Positions 1 to 8,089 of a stretch of DNA of 64,000 nt are shown in pieces. The notes beneath the pieces were generated by a model. The model was not told the DNA's origin. It made no database searches and saw nothing but the letters and a program-made list of their open reading frames with translations. Position numbers and translations under genes: made by a program. This DNA is from Mycolicibacterium rutilum (lineage in GTDB: Bacteria; Actinomycetota; Actinomycetes; Mycobacteriales; Mycobacteriaceae). How positions within the stretch are numbered: the first letter of the stretch is position 1; every line of letters begins with the position of its first letter. The stretch covers positions 5,146,001 through 5,210,000 of the forward strand of contig NZ_LT629971.1 of the NCBI RefSeq assembly GCF_900108565.1, in the 5' to 3' direction.

Positions 1-1519
1 CGGGCACCTCGCGGTCGATGCGCAGCAGGATCGTCGCGCCCGGGCCCTCGGCGTCCTCGCTCAACTGCGCGGCGTGGATGTTGATGCCCGCCGACCCCAG
101 GATGGTGCCGATCTTGCCGAGCGTGCCGGGCTGATCGACGTAGTTGACGATGAGGTAGACGCCCTCGGCGCGCAGATCGAAGTTGCGGCCGTTGATCTGG
201 ACGATCTTCTCCACCAGCTGCGGTCCGGTGAGCGTGCCCGCGACGTTGGCGGTGGTGCCGTCGCCGTAGACCGCGCGCACGTCGACCACGCTGCGGTGGT
301 TCGGGCTCTCCGAGGCGGTGCTGATGTCGGCCTCGACGCCGCGCTCGGCGGCCAGCGACGGCGCGTTGACGAACGTCACCGGATCCTCGATGACGGCGGA
401 GAACAGTCCGCGCAGCGCCGAAAGTCGAAGCACCTCAACTTCTTCGGAGGCGAGCTCGCCGCGCACCTGCACCGACAGCGAGACCGGCAGCTCGCTGCAC
501 AGCACCCCGACGAGCAGGCCCAGTTTGCGGACCAGGTCCAGCCACGGCGCGACCATCTCGCCGACGACACCGCCGCCGACGTTGACCGCGTCCGGCACGA
601 ACTCACCGGCCAGCGCGAGCTTCACGCTCGCCGCGACGTCGGTGCCCGCGCGGTCCTGCGCCTCGCCGGTGGACGCCCCCAGGTGCGGCGTCACGACCAC
701 CTGCGGCAGGTCGAACAACGGGCTCTCGGTGGTCGGCTCCTTGGCGAACACGTCGAGCCCGGCTCCGCGCACATGCCCGGACCGCACGGCGTCGGCGAGC
801 GCGTCCTCGTCGATCAGCCCGCCGCGCGCGGCGTTGACGATGATCACCCCCGGCTTGGTCTTGGCGAGCGCCTCTTTGCCGATCAGTCCCGCGGTTTCGG
901 GCGTCTTGGGCAGGTGCACCGAGATGAAGTCGGCGCGCCCGAGCAGCTCGTCGAGCGTCAGCAGCTCGATGCCCAGTTGGGCGGCGCGGGCAGCCGAGAC
1001 GTACGGGTCGTAGGCGACGATGTGGGTGCCGAACGCGGCCAGCCGCTGCGCCACCAACTGCCCGATGCGGCCCAGGCCCACCACACCGACGGTCTTGCCG
1101 AAGATCTCGGTGCCCGAGAACGACGAGCGCTTCCAGGTCCTGGCGCGCAGCGACGCGTCGGCAGCCGGGATCTCGCGGGCCGCCGCCAACAGCAGCGCCA
1201 GGGCGTGTTCGGCGGCGCTGTGGATGTTGGAGGTGGGCGCGTTGACCACCAGCACGCCGCGGGCGGTGGCGGCCTCGACGTCGACGTTGTCCAGGCCGAC
1301 GCCGGCGCGGGCGACGATCTTCAGTTTGGGGGCGGCGGCCAGCACCTCGGCGTCGACGGTGGTTGCCGAACGCACCAGCAGCGCGTCGGCCTCGGGCACC
1401 GCGGCCAGCAGCTTTTCGCGGTCCGGGCCGTCGACCCAGCGGACCTCCACCTGGTCGCCGAGGGCGGCGACCGTCGACTCGGCCAGTTTGTCGGCGATCA
1501 ATACAACGGGCAGACTCAC
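1..1519 (-). CDS. serA: D-3-phosphoglycerate dehydrogenase, C-terminus cut by window edge
   Basis: NAD-linked oxidation of 3-phosphoglycerate to 3-phosphohydroxypyruvate, the first step of serine synthesis, in the cytosol. About 506 residues are visible and the frame runs off the left edge, so only the last part of the C-terminal ACT domain is missing. The Rossmann motif GLGRIGQ lies at residues 148-154, followed by NAARGGLIDEDAL and the TPHLGAST segment bearing the catalytic His. The long stretch between the catalytic part and the ACT domain is the extra allosteric domain of the type I enzymes found in mycobacteria. The GTG start at 1519 gives MSLPVVLIA. The gene is divergent from the flavoprotein at 1532, with 12 bp between start codons, so the two share a promoter region. 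Matches Rv2996c in sequence features and position. Confidence 0.96.
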   Translation of the reverse strand, partial: MSLPVVLIADKLAESTVAALGDQVEVRWVDGPDREKLLAAVPEADALLVRSATTVDAEVLAAAPKLKIVARAGVGLDNVDVEAATARGVLVVNAPTSNIHSAAEHALALLLAAAREIPAADASLRARTWKRSSFSGTEIFGKTVGVVGLGRIGQLVAQRLAAFGTHIVAYDPYVSAARAAQLGIELLTLDELLGRADFISVHLPKTPETAGLIGKEALAKTKPGVIIVNAARGGLIDEDALADAVRSGHVRGAGLDVFAKEPTTESPLFDLPQVVVTPHLGASTGEAQDRAGTDVAASVKLALAGEFVPDAVNVGGGVVGEMVAPWLDLVRKLGLLVGVLCSELPVSLSVQVRGELASEEVEVLRLSALRGLFSAVIEDPVTFVNAPSLAAERGVEADISTASESPNHRSVVDVRAVYGDGTTANVAGTLTGPQLVEKIVQINGRNFDLRAEGVYLIVNYVDQPGTLGKIGTILGSAGINIHAAQLSEDAEGPGATILLRIDREVP

Positions 1520-1531
1520 GCGGTCAGCCTA

Positions 1532-3004
1532 ATGGGCTTGAATGGTCCGGTGGCCAGTGGGAGAACCGCCAACGCGGATGTCACCGTCGTCGGCAGTGGA
1601 CCCAACGGTCTGGCCGCTGCCGTCGTCTGCGCGCGAGCCGGGCTGTCGGTGCAGGTGTTCGAGGCCCAGCCGACGCTCGGTGGCGGCGCCCGCACGCTGC
1701 CCGACCCCGAGTTCCCCGGCGTCTCGCACGACATCTGTTCGGCGGTGCACCCGCTGGCGCTGGCCTCGCCGTTCCTTGCGGAGTTCGACCTGCCGGCGCG
1801 CGGGGTGCGCCTGGAGACGCCCGAGGTGTCCTACGCCAATCCGCTGCCGGGGGCGCGCGCGGCGATCGGCTACCGCGATCTCGACCGGACCGCAGCCGAA
1901 CTCGACGACGGCCGGTCGTGGCGGCGGCTGCTGGGACCGCTGGTGCGCGACGACGCCGCGGTCGTCGACCTGCTGCTCGGCGACAAGCGCTCGATCCCGG
2001 CCAACCTGATCGCCGCCGTGCGGATCGGGCTGCGGCTGCTCGAGCAGGGCACCCCGGCGTGGCGCACCCTGTCCGGCACCGATGCCCGCGCACTGTTCAG
2101 CGGCGTTGCCGCGCATGCGATTTCGCCTATGCCGTCGCTGGTGTCCTCGGGCGCGGGGCTGATGCTCGCCACGCTGGCGCACACCGTCGGCTGGCCCATT
2201 CCGGTCGGCGGCAGCCAAGCCATCGCCGACGCGTTGGCCGCCGACCTCGTCGCGCACGGCGGCATCATCGTCGCGGGACAGGAAGTGACCGAACCGCCCG
2301 CCGGGGTCACGCTCTACGACACCGCCCCGACCGCGCTGCTGAACATCTACGGCGACCGCGTGCCGCCGCGGTACGCAAAGGCGTTGCGCCGCTACCGATT
2401 CGGCCCCGGGGTGGCGAAGGTGGACTTCGTTCTGAGCGGCGACATCCCGTGGTCGGACGAGCGGCTGGCGAACGCCCCGACGCTGCACATGGGCGGCACC
2501 CGCGAGCAGATGGCCGACGCCGAACGGGAGATCGCGGCGGGCCGGCACCCGGAGTGGCCGATGGTGCTCGCCGCCGTGCCGCATCTGGCCGACGCGAGTC
2601 GCATCGACGCCGACGGCAGGCGCCCGCTGTGGACCTACGCGCATGTGCCGTCGGGATCCACGGTGGACCAGGCCGACCGGGTGATGCGCATCTTCGAACG
2701 TTTCGCGCCCGGATTCCGTGACGTCGTCGTGGCCGTCCGGTCCGTGCCCGCCGCGCGGCTGGCCGAGCACAACGCCAACCTCGTCGGCGGCGACATCGGC
2801 GTCGGCGGCACCACCCTGCTGCACGCCCTGGCCGGACCCACGCCGCGGATCAATCCGTGGAGCACGCCGATCCCGCGGGCCTATCTGTGCTCGTCGGCGA
2901 CGCCACCCGGCAGTGGCGTGCACGGGATGGCCGGCTACTTCGCCGCGCGCACGGTGCTGCGCCGCGAGTTCGGCATCAAGAGGATGCCCTCGCTGACGCC
3001 CTGA
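1532..3004 (+). CDS. Phytoene-dehydrogenase-like FAD/NAD(P)-binding oxidoreductase
   Basis: A 490-residue flavoprotein of the phytoene desaturase/retinol saturase superfamily. The N-terminal dinucleotide-binding motif GSGPNGLAAA sits near residues 22-31 and is followed by an acidic strand end (VFEAQ). A C-terminal FAD-contact segment is visible around LCSSATPPGSGVHGM. The ATG at 1532 is the first start after the divergent serA start; the open frame extends further upstream only as an antisense shadow of serA. It corresponds in position to Rv2997, which M. tuberculosis keeps although it lacks the carotenoid genes next door, so a role in carotenoid synthesis cannot be assumed. Substrate unknown. 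Its stop codon lies 5 bp before the proposed light-regulator operator of crtE. Confidence 0.85.
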   Translation: MGLNGPVASGRTANADVTVVGSGPNGLAAAVVCARAGLSVQVFEAQPTLGGGARTLPDPEFPGVSHDICSAVHPLALASPFLAEFDLPARGVRLETPEVSYANPLPGARAAIGYRDLDRTAAELDDGRSWRRLLGPLVRDDAAVVDLLLGDKRSIPANLIAAVRIGLRLLEQGTPAWRTLSGTDARALFSGVAAHAISPMPSLVSSGAGLMLATLAHTVGWPIPVGGSQAIADALAADLVAHGGIIVAGQEVTEPPAGVTLYDTAPTALLNIYGDRVPPRYAKALRRYRFGPGVAKVDFVLSGDIPWSDERLANAPTLHMGGTREQMADAEREIAAGRHPEWPMVLAAVPHLADASRIDADGRRPLWTYAHVPSGSTVDQADRVMRIFERFAPGFRDVVVAVRSVPAARLAEHNANLVGGDIGVGGTTLLHALAGPTPRINPWSTPIPRAYLCSSATPPGSGVHGMAGYFAARTVLRREFGIKRMPSLTP

Positions 3005-3009
3005 CCCTA

Positions 3010-3028
3010 TCGATGCAGATTCGATGCA
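3010..3028. promoter_or_regulatory. 11-bp-spaced direct repeat, proposed LitR/CarH-type operator of the crt operon
   Basis: Two perfect copies of TCGATGCA start at 3010 and 3021, exactly 11 bp apart. The same arrangement recurs upstream of the MerR/B12 regulator at 12693-12711. CarH-type regulators are known to bind head-to-tail 11-bp repeats with the MerR-like domains of one tetramer. The right edge of the second copy runs into CATAAC (3027-3032), a possible -10 element, so a bound tetramer would block RNA polymerase. Function is inferred from spacing, recurrence and position. Confidence 0.6.
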
Positions 3029-3031
3029 TAA

Positions 3032-3065
3032 CTGCGCGAGTTCCGGGTACCCGGGTTGAGCGCAG
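3032..3065. repeat. Nested palindrome in the crtE leader
   Basis: The outer arms CTGCGC (3032-3037) and GCGCAG (3060-3065) enclose the 12-bp palindrome CCGGGTACCCGG (3043-3054). It lies between the proposed operator and the crtE start and would form a hairpin in the leader RNA or be a second protein site. No U-run follows, so it is not a standard terminator. Confidence 0.5.
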
Positions 3066-3108
3066 CCAGACGGGGTACTTGCCTCGCATCGAGTGAAGGG
3101 GTCGCTGC

Positions 3109-4251
3109 TTGAGCGGTTTGAGCGGTTTGAACGGACACACCAGCGCCCCGGTGCTGGCAATAGCGCACCCATCCACTCCGGAGCTTCTGGTCTCTGGTTT
3201 CCCGGAGTGGCGCGCCGCGCTGCGCGACTCCGTGCTGACCGCCCTCGCCGACTTCGTCCGCACCCGGTGCGCCGACGACCTCGCCGGCGCGGGCGTCGAC
3301 GCCGCCGCCGATGTGCTGACCTCGTTCGTCGACGGCGGCAAGTGTGTGCGGTCGACCTTCATGTACCTGGGCTGGCTGTGCGGCGCCGCCGACGACGTCT
3401 GCGCGCTGCGGGCGGCCGCCAGTTTCGAACTGCTGCACACCTTCGCGCTGCTGCAGGACGACGTGATGGACGGCGCCACCCTGCGCAGAGGCCGCCCCGC
3501 GGCACACGTGCGGTTTGCCGACTGGCATCGCGAGCGGGCGCTGTCGGGTTCGGCCGACCGTTTCGGCGAAGCCGCGGCCGTGCTGCTCGGGGACCTGTGC
3601 CTGGTGTGGGCGGAGCGGATGATGCGCGAAAGCGGGGTGCCCGCCGCGGCGTTGGGGCGCGCGTGGCCGCAGTACGACGCGATGCGCACCGAACTCGCCG
3701 TCGGGCAGTTCGCAGATCTCGTCAACGACGCCGCCGGTTTCCCGGAGCTGGACCAGGTCCTCGATGTGCTGCGCCGCAAGTCGGGCAACTACACCGTGCG
3801 CAGGCCGCTGGAGATCGGCGCAGCGATGGCCGGGTGCACCCCTCCGGTGCTCGAACAGCTCGGCGGCTACGGCGAAGCGGTCGGTGAGGCCTTCCAGTTG
3901 CGCGACGACGTGCTGGGCATCTTCGGATCCCCGGAGATCACCGGCAAGCCGGCCGGGAGCGACCTCTCCGAGCACAAGGCGACAAGCGTGGTGGTGGCCG
4001 CCTACCGGCTCGCCGACACCCCGACCCGGCGCCGGCTCACCCAACTGATGAGCTCCCCCGACCTCGACGACGCCGACCTCCGGCAGTGGCGCGCGCTCAT
4101 CGTGACCACCGGCGCGGTGGAATGGGTTGAACAGCTTATCGATTCGCGTCTGGCCCACGCCCTGGACCTGGTCGACGGCGGGCATTTCGACGCGACGCTG
4201 CGCTCCGCACTGGCCGACATGGCTGCCGCCTGCACCGAGCGGGCCGCGTGA
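3109..4251 (+). CDS. crtE: Polyprenyl diphosphate synthase (GGPP synthase of the carotenoid cluster)
   Basis: Makes geranylgeranyl diphosphate from IPP and shorter allylic diphosphates, feeding phytoene synthase. The 380-residue protein has the first aspartate-rich motif DDVMD at residues 117-121, followed by RRGRP, and a second motif LRDDVLG near residue 265, the degenerate form common in actinobacterial all-trans prenyltransferases. The TTG start at 3109 is supported by GAAGGGG (3095-3101) seven bases upstream; no in-frame ATG lies nearby. It is the first gene of the eight-gene carotenoid operon and its stop overlaps the crtI start (TGATG). The proposed light-regulated operator lies about 80 bp upstream. 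Chain length of the product is inferred from context, not from the sequence alone. Confidence 0.9.
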   Translation: MSGLSGLNGHTSAPVLAIAHPSTPELLVSGFPEWRAALRDSVLTALADFVRTRCADDLAGAGVDAAADVLTSFVDGGKCVRSTFMYLGWLCGAADDVCALRAAASFELLHTFALLQDDVMDGATLRRGRPAAHVRFADWHRERALSGSADRFGEAAAVLLGDLCLVWAERMMRESGVPAAALGRAWPQYDAMRTELAVGQFADLVNDAAGFPELDQVLDVLRRKSGNYTVRRPLEIGAAMAGCTPPVLEQLGGYGEAVGEAFQLRDDVLGIFGSPEITGKPAGSDLSEHKATSVVVAAYRLADTPTRRRLTQLMSSPDLDDADLRQWRALIVTTGAVEWVEQLIDSRLAHALDLVDGGHFDATLRSALADMAAACTERAA

Positions 4252-5759
4252 TGCGCACCGTCGAGGGGCGCACCGAACGAGTGGTCGTGGTCGGCGCCGG
4301 GCTGTCCGGACTGGCCGCCGCGCTGCACCTGGCCGGGCGCGGACGCACCGTCACCGTCGTCGAACGCGGTCAGCATCCCGGCGGGCGGGTGGGGCGCGCC
4401 GACATCAACGGCTACCGTCTCGACACCGGCCCGACCGTGCTGACGATGCCCGACATCATCGACGACGCGTTCGCCGCCGTCGGCGGAACCCTCGGCGACC
4501 GACTCGACCTCATCAAGGTCGACCCCGCCTACCGCGCGTCGTTCGCCGACGGCAGTGCGCTGCACGTGCACAGCGACGCCGACGCCATGGCCGCCGAGAT
4601 CGAGCGGTTCGCCGGACCCGACCAGGCCGACGGCTACCGGCGGCTGCGGGCCTGGCTGACCAAGCTGTATCAGGTCGAGTTCGACGGGTTCATCGCGGCG
4701 AACTTCGACTCGCCGCTGTCGCTGGTGACCCCGCAGCTGGCGCGGTTGGCCGCGATCGGCGGATTCCGCCGGTGGAACAAGATGGTGCACCGCTACATCA
4801 CCGACGAGCGCCTCGCGCGGGTGTTCACCTTCCAGGCGCTCTACGCCGGCGTCCCGCCGCACCGCGCGCTGGCGGTGTACGCCGTCATCGCCTATATGGA
4901 CACCATCGCCGGGGTGTACTTCCCGCGCGGCGGCATGCGGGCACTGCCCGACGCACTGGCCGCGGCGGCCTCCGATGCGGGTGTCGAATTCCGTTACGGC
5001 TCAGCGGTATCGGCGCTCGAGCGGGCGGGCGATCGGGTCACCGCCGTCTGCACCGACGGTGGCGACCGCATCCCCGCCGACACCGTCGTGCTGACCACCG
5101 AACTGCCCGACACGTACCGGCTGCTCGGCCGCACGCCGCGACGGGCGCTGCGGCTGCGGCCGGCGCCGTCGGCCGTCGTCGCCCACGTCGGCTGCCGCGC
5201 CCCGGCCGTCGACACCGACCACCACAACATCATCTTCGGCAAACAGTGGGAGCAGACGTTCACCGACATCATCGACGACGGCCGCGTCATGGCCGACCCG
5301 TCGCTGCTGGTGACGCGGCCCACCGCAGGCGACCCGTCGCTGGCACCGCCGGGCCGCGACCTGCTCTACGTGCTCGCGCCCGCCCCGAATCTCGATGTCG
5401 GACAGGTCGACTGGGCTGTAACCCGCGATAGCTACGTCGCGCAGATGATGGACAACGTCACCACGCGGTTGCCTCAGCTCGGCGCCGACGCCGAGGTGCT
5501 GCATGTCGTCGACCCCGCGGACTGGGCACGCCAGGGCATGGCCGCGGGCACGCCGTTCGCGTTGGCGCACACCTTCAGTCAGACCGGCCCCTTCCGCCCG
5601 GCCAACACCGTGCGCGGCATCGCCAATGTCGTGCTGGCGGGTTCGTCGACCGTCCCCGGCGTCGGCGTGCCCACCGCTCTGCTCTCCGGGCGGCTGGCCG
5701 CCGACCGAATCACCGGCCTGCCAACCCGGCAGACCCGTACCCAGGTGGTGTCCCCATGA
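4251..5759 (+). CDS. crtI: Phytoene desaturase
   Basis: FAD-dependent desaturation of phytoene to lycopene at the membrane. The 502-residue protein opens with a Rossmann motif VVVVGAGLSGLAAALHLAGR and the following VVERGQHPGGRVG segment, and ends with the CrtI-type FAD/carotenoid signature around GSSTVPGVGVPTALLSG. Length and motifs are those of bacterial CrtI. I chose ATG 4251, which shares a base with the crtE stop; a GTG at 4248 is one codon earlier. The 3' end overlaps the crtB start by four bases (ATGA), so translation is coupled on both sides. Confidence 0.95.
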   Translation: MRTVEGRTERVVVVGAGLSGLAAALHLAGRGRTVTVVERGQHPGGRVGRADINGYRLDTGPTVLTMPDIIDDAFAAVGGTLGDRLDLIKVDPAYRASFADGSALHVHSDADAMAAEIERFAGPDQADGYRRLRAWLTKLYQVEFDGFIAANFDSPLSLVTPQLARLAAIGGFRRWNKMVHRYITDERLARVFTFQALYAGVPPHRALAVYAVIAYMDTIAGVYFPRGGMRALPDALAAAASDAGVEFRYGSAVSALERAGDRVTAVCTDGGDRIPADTVVLTTELPDTYRLLGRTPRRALRLRPAPSAVVAHVGCRAPAVDTDHHNIIFGKQWEQTFTDIIDDGRVMADPSLLVTRPTAGDPSLAPPGRDLLYVLAPAPNLDVGQVDWAVTRDSYVAQMMDNVTTRLPQLGADAEVLHVVDPADWARQGMAAGTPFALAHTFSQTGPFRPANTVRGIANVVLAGSSTVPGVGVPTALLSGRLAADRITGLPTRQTRTQVVSP

Positions 5760-6703
5760 TCGGATCCGAACTCGACGCCGCAGGCGTACACGACCCGGCG
5801 CTGCGCGACGCCTACCGGCGGTGCCGCACGATCAACGCCGAACATGGCCGGACGTTCTTCCTGGCCACCAGACTTCTTGCCCCCGAACAGCGTCCGGCGG
5901 TGCACGCCCTGTACGGGTTCGCCCGCCGCGCCGACGACATCCTCGACGACTTCGACCCCGTCGTCAGCATGTCCGAACGCGCCGAGCAGCTGCAGCGGCT
6001 GGCCACCCAGCTGTTCAACCGCCTGGCCCAGGGCAGTTGCGACGACGGTGATCCGGCCCTGGCCGCCGTCGTGCACTGCGCGCGCCGCTACGGCATCCCA
6101 TGGGAGCTGTTCGACGACTTCCTCGGTTCGATGCGGATGGACCTGACCGTCACCGACTATCCGGACCGCAGCGCACTGGACCGCTACATGTACGGCTCGG
6201 CCGAGGTGATCGGGCTGCAGCTGCTGCCGGTGCTCGGGACCGTCGGACCGCGCGAGGAGGCCGCGCCCTACGCCGCCGCGCTCGGAAAGGCGTTCCAGCT
6301 GACCAACTTCCTGCGCGACATCGACGAGGACCTCGAACGGGGCCGGGTCTATCTGCCCGCCGACGAGCTCGCCGTCCACGGCGTCGACCGTGACGTGCTG
6401 ATGTGGTGCCACGAGAACCGCCGCACCGACGCCAAGGTGCGCCGTGCGCTCGTCGAACAGCACGCGATCACACGACGCGTGTATGACTATGCGCAGCACG
6501 GTATCTCGAAGCTCAGCCCACGCTCGCGGCCGTGTGTGTCGGTGGCGATGACCCTGTACTCGGAGATCTTGGACCGCATCGAGCAGATCGACTTCGCCGT
6601 CTTCACCGAACGCGCGACCGTCGGCACCGGCCGCCGGCTCCGCGTCGGCGGCGCCGGCCTGCTCAAGGCGTGGGGCGCCCGGCGCCGGAATCACGGGGCG
6701 TGA
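5756..6703 (+). CDS. crtB: Phytoene synthase
   Basis: Head-to-head condensation of two GGPP molecules to phytoene, the first committed carotenoid step. The 315-residue protein has both Mg-diphosphate aspartate motifs of the squalene/phytoene synthase family: RADDILDD at residues 58-65 and LRDIDEDLERGRVYLP from residue 186, including the signature region used to define the family. The start overlaps the crtI stop (ATGA) and the stop is 2 bp from the crtYc ATG. Length is normal for bacterial CrtB. Confidence 0.96.
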   Translation: MIGSELDAAGVHDPALRDAYRRCRTINAEHGRTFFLATRLLAPEQRPAVHALYGFARRADDILDDFDPVVSMSERAEQLQRLATQLFNRLAQGSCDDGDPALAAVVHCARRYGIPWELFDDFLGSMRMDLTVTDYPDRSALDRYMYGSAEVIGLQLLPVLGTVGPREEAAPYAAALGKAFQLTNFLRDIDEDLERGRVYLPADELAVHGVDRDVLMWCHENRRTDAKVRRALVEQHAITRRVYDYAQHGISKLSPRSRPCVSVAMTLYSEILDRIEQIDFAVFTERATVGTGRRLRVGGAGLLKAWGARRRNHGA

Positions 6704-6705
6704 CG

Positions 6706-7050
6706 ATGGACCAGTGGCAGTACCTGCTCGTACTGGCCGCCTGTCTCGCGCTGACGGCGCCACTGGAACTTCTCGGACCCGGGGTCTACCGGCAGGCGGG
6801 CCGCGCCGCACGCGCGATCCTTCCGGTGGCGGCGGTGTTCGTGGTGTGGGACGCGATCGCGATCGTCGCCGACGTCTGGACCTACAACCCGCGCTACGTC
6901 ACCGGCGCCGACATCCTGGGCGTGATGCCGATCGAGGAACTGCTGTTCTTCCTCGTGATCCCGCTGTGCGCGCTGCTGACCTACAACGCCGTCAGCACCA
7001 TCCTGGGCCGGCTGAAGCGGGCGAAGGACCGCTCGGAGCAGACCACGTGA
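6706..7050 (+). CDS. crtYc: Lycopene beta-cyclase subunit, C-type
   Basis: A 114-residue integral membrane protein with three predicted helices, one half of the heterodimeric lycopene cyclase used by actinobacteria in place of single-chain CrtY. The conserved PxEExxFF motif is present as PIEELLFF. Together with crtYd it should cyclise both ends of lycopene to beta-carotene. ATG 6706 lies 2 bp after the crtB stop; a GTG at 6700 that would overlap the crtB stop (GTGA) is an equally plausible start and adds two residues. The downstream stop overlaps the crtYd GTG. The same crtI-crtB-crtYc-crtYd order is known from M. aurum. Confidence 0.92.
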   Translation: MDQWQYLLVLAACLALTAPLELLGPGVYRQAGRAARAILPVAAVFVVWDAIAIVADVWTYNPRYVTGADILGVMPIEELLFFLVIPLCALLTYNAVSTILGRLKRAKDRSEQTT

Positions 7051-7370
7051 GCGGCTTGGGATACGCGCTCCCGGCCGTGCTGGCGGTGATCGCGGTATGT
7101 GTCTGGGAGTTGGGCTTTCTGCGCACCGGCCTGTTCCGCAAGACCGCGTACTGGATGTCGATCGCGATCGTGCTGGGCTTCCAGATCCCCGTAGACGGGT
7201 GGTTGACCAAGCTCAGCTCACCCATCGTGATCTACGACGAACAGCACACCACCGGTGTGCGATTCCCCTTCGACATCCCCGTCGAGGATTTTCTGTTCGG
7301 CTGGGCGTTGGTGACAGCGGTCCTGCTGCTGTGGGAGCGGCAGCGCGTCGTGAGGAAGGAAAAATCGTGA
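7047..7370 (+). CDS. crtYd: Lycopene beta-cyclase subunit, D-type
   Basis: A 107-residue membrane protein with three predicted helices and the second copy of the cyclase motif, PVEDFLFGW. It pairs with CrtYc to form the active heterodimer that makes beta-ionone rings. The GTG start at 7047 overlaps the crtYc stop (GTGA) and the stop overlaps the next GTG in the same way, so subunit synthesis is probably stoichiometric and coupled. The basic C-terminal tail (RQRVVRKEKS) is expected to lie on the cytoplasmic side. Confidence 0.92.
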   Translation: MSGLGYALPAVLAVIAVCVWELGFLRTGLFRKTAYWMSIAIVLGFQIPVDGWLTKLSSPIVIYDEQHTTGVRFPFDIPVEDFLFGWALVTAVLLLWERQRVVRKEKS

Positions 7371-8089
7371 CGGTCAACGCGAGCGGCGACCCGGCCGATG
7401 TGCCCGCCGCCTTCGACGAGGGCGCGCACGCCTACGACACGCTGGTCAACGCCAACCCCGGCTATCACGACCATCTGAGGATCTCCGCGCAGCGGATGCG
7501 GCTGCCCGACGAGGGGCGCGGGCTGCGGCTGCTCGATGCCGGCTGCGGCACCGGCGCCTCCACGGCCGCGCTGCTCGCCGCGGCGCCGCAGGCCGAGATC
7601 ATCGGCGTCGACGGTTCGGCTGGCATGCTCGCCGAGGCCAGGGCCAAACAATGGCCGACGTCGGTTCGGTTCGTGCACAGCCGGATCGAAGACCTCGCCG
7701 ATGCCGGCGTCTCCGGCCCGTTCGACGGTATCTTCGCCGCTTACCTGATGCGCAACCTGCCCGATGCCGATGCTCAACTGCGCGAGTTCCGTTCACTGCT
7801 GCGGCCCGGCGCGACGCTGGCCGTGCACGAGTACTCGGTGCGGGACTCGCGGCTGGCCACGGCGGTGTGGAACGCGGTCTGCTACGCGATCATCATCCCG
7901 AGCGGGCGGATCCGCAGCGGCGATGCGTCGCTGTACCGGTATCTGCGGCGCAGCGTCAACCGGTTCGACGGCGCCGCCGGATTCCGGGACCGGTTGCAGC
8001 GCACCGGGTTCACTGCGGTGCGTAGTGAAACCATGCCGGGCTGGCAGCGCAACATCGTGCACACCTTCCTGGCCGAGGCGCCGCGATGA
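7367..8089 (+). CDS. Class I SAM-dependent methyltransferase of the carotenoid cluster (CrtT-like)
   Basis: A 240-residue Rossmann-fold methyltransferase. SAM-binding motif I reads LLDAGCGTGAS, followed by the acidic residue of motif II in IIGVDGSAGM and a late motif RPGATLAVHEYS. It lies between the cyclase and crtU genes, with four-base overlaps on both sides. The Streptomyces crtY-crtT-crtU order also has a methyltransferase (CrtT) at this position, so a carotenoid-linked methylation is likely, but the substrate is not settled by sequence; ring methyl migration itself is done by CrtU and needs no SAM. It could act on a hydroxyl made by the Rieske enzyme two genes on. GTG start at 7367. Confidence 0.8.
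   Translation: MTVNASGDPADVPAAFDEGAHAYDTLVNANPGYHDHLRISAQRMRLPDEGRGLRLLDAGCGTGASTAALLAAAPQAEIIGVDGSAGMLAEARAKQWPTSVRFVHSRIEDLADAGVSGPFDGIFAAYLMRNLPDADAQLREFRSLLRPGATLAVHEYSVRDSRLATAVWNAVCYAIIIPSGRIRSGDASLYRYLRRSVNRFDGAAGFRDRLQRTGFTAVRSETMPGWQRNIVHTFLAEAPR

Noticed and set aside
74..1531. Long in-frame plus-strand extension upstream of the FAD oxidoreductase start
   Set aside because: It is antisense to serA and its translation has the Arg/Gly/Asp-rich composition of a shadow frame; family similarity begins only after 1532.
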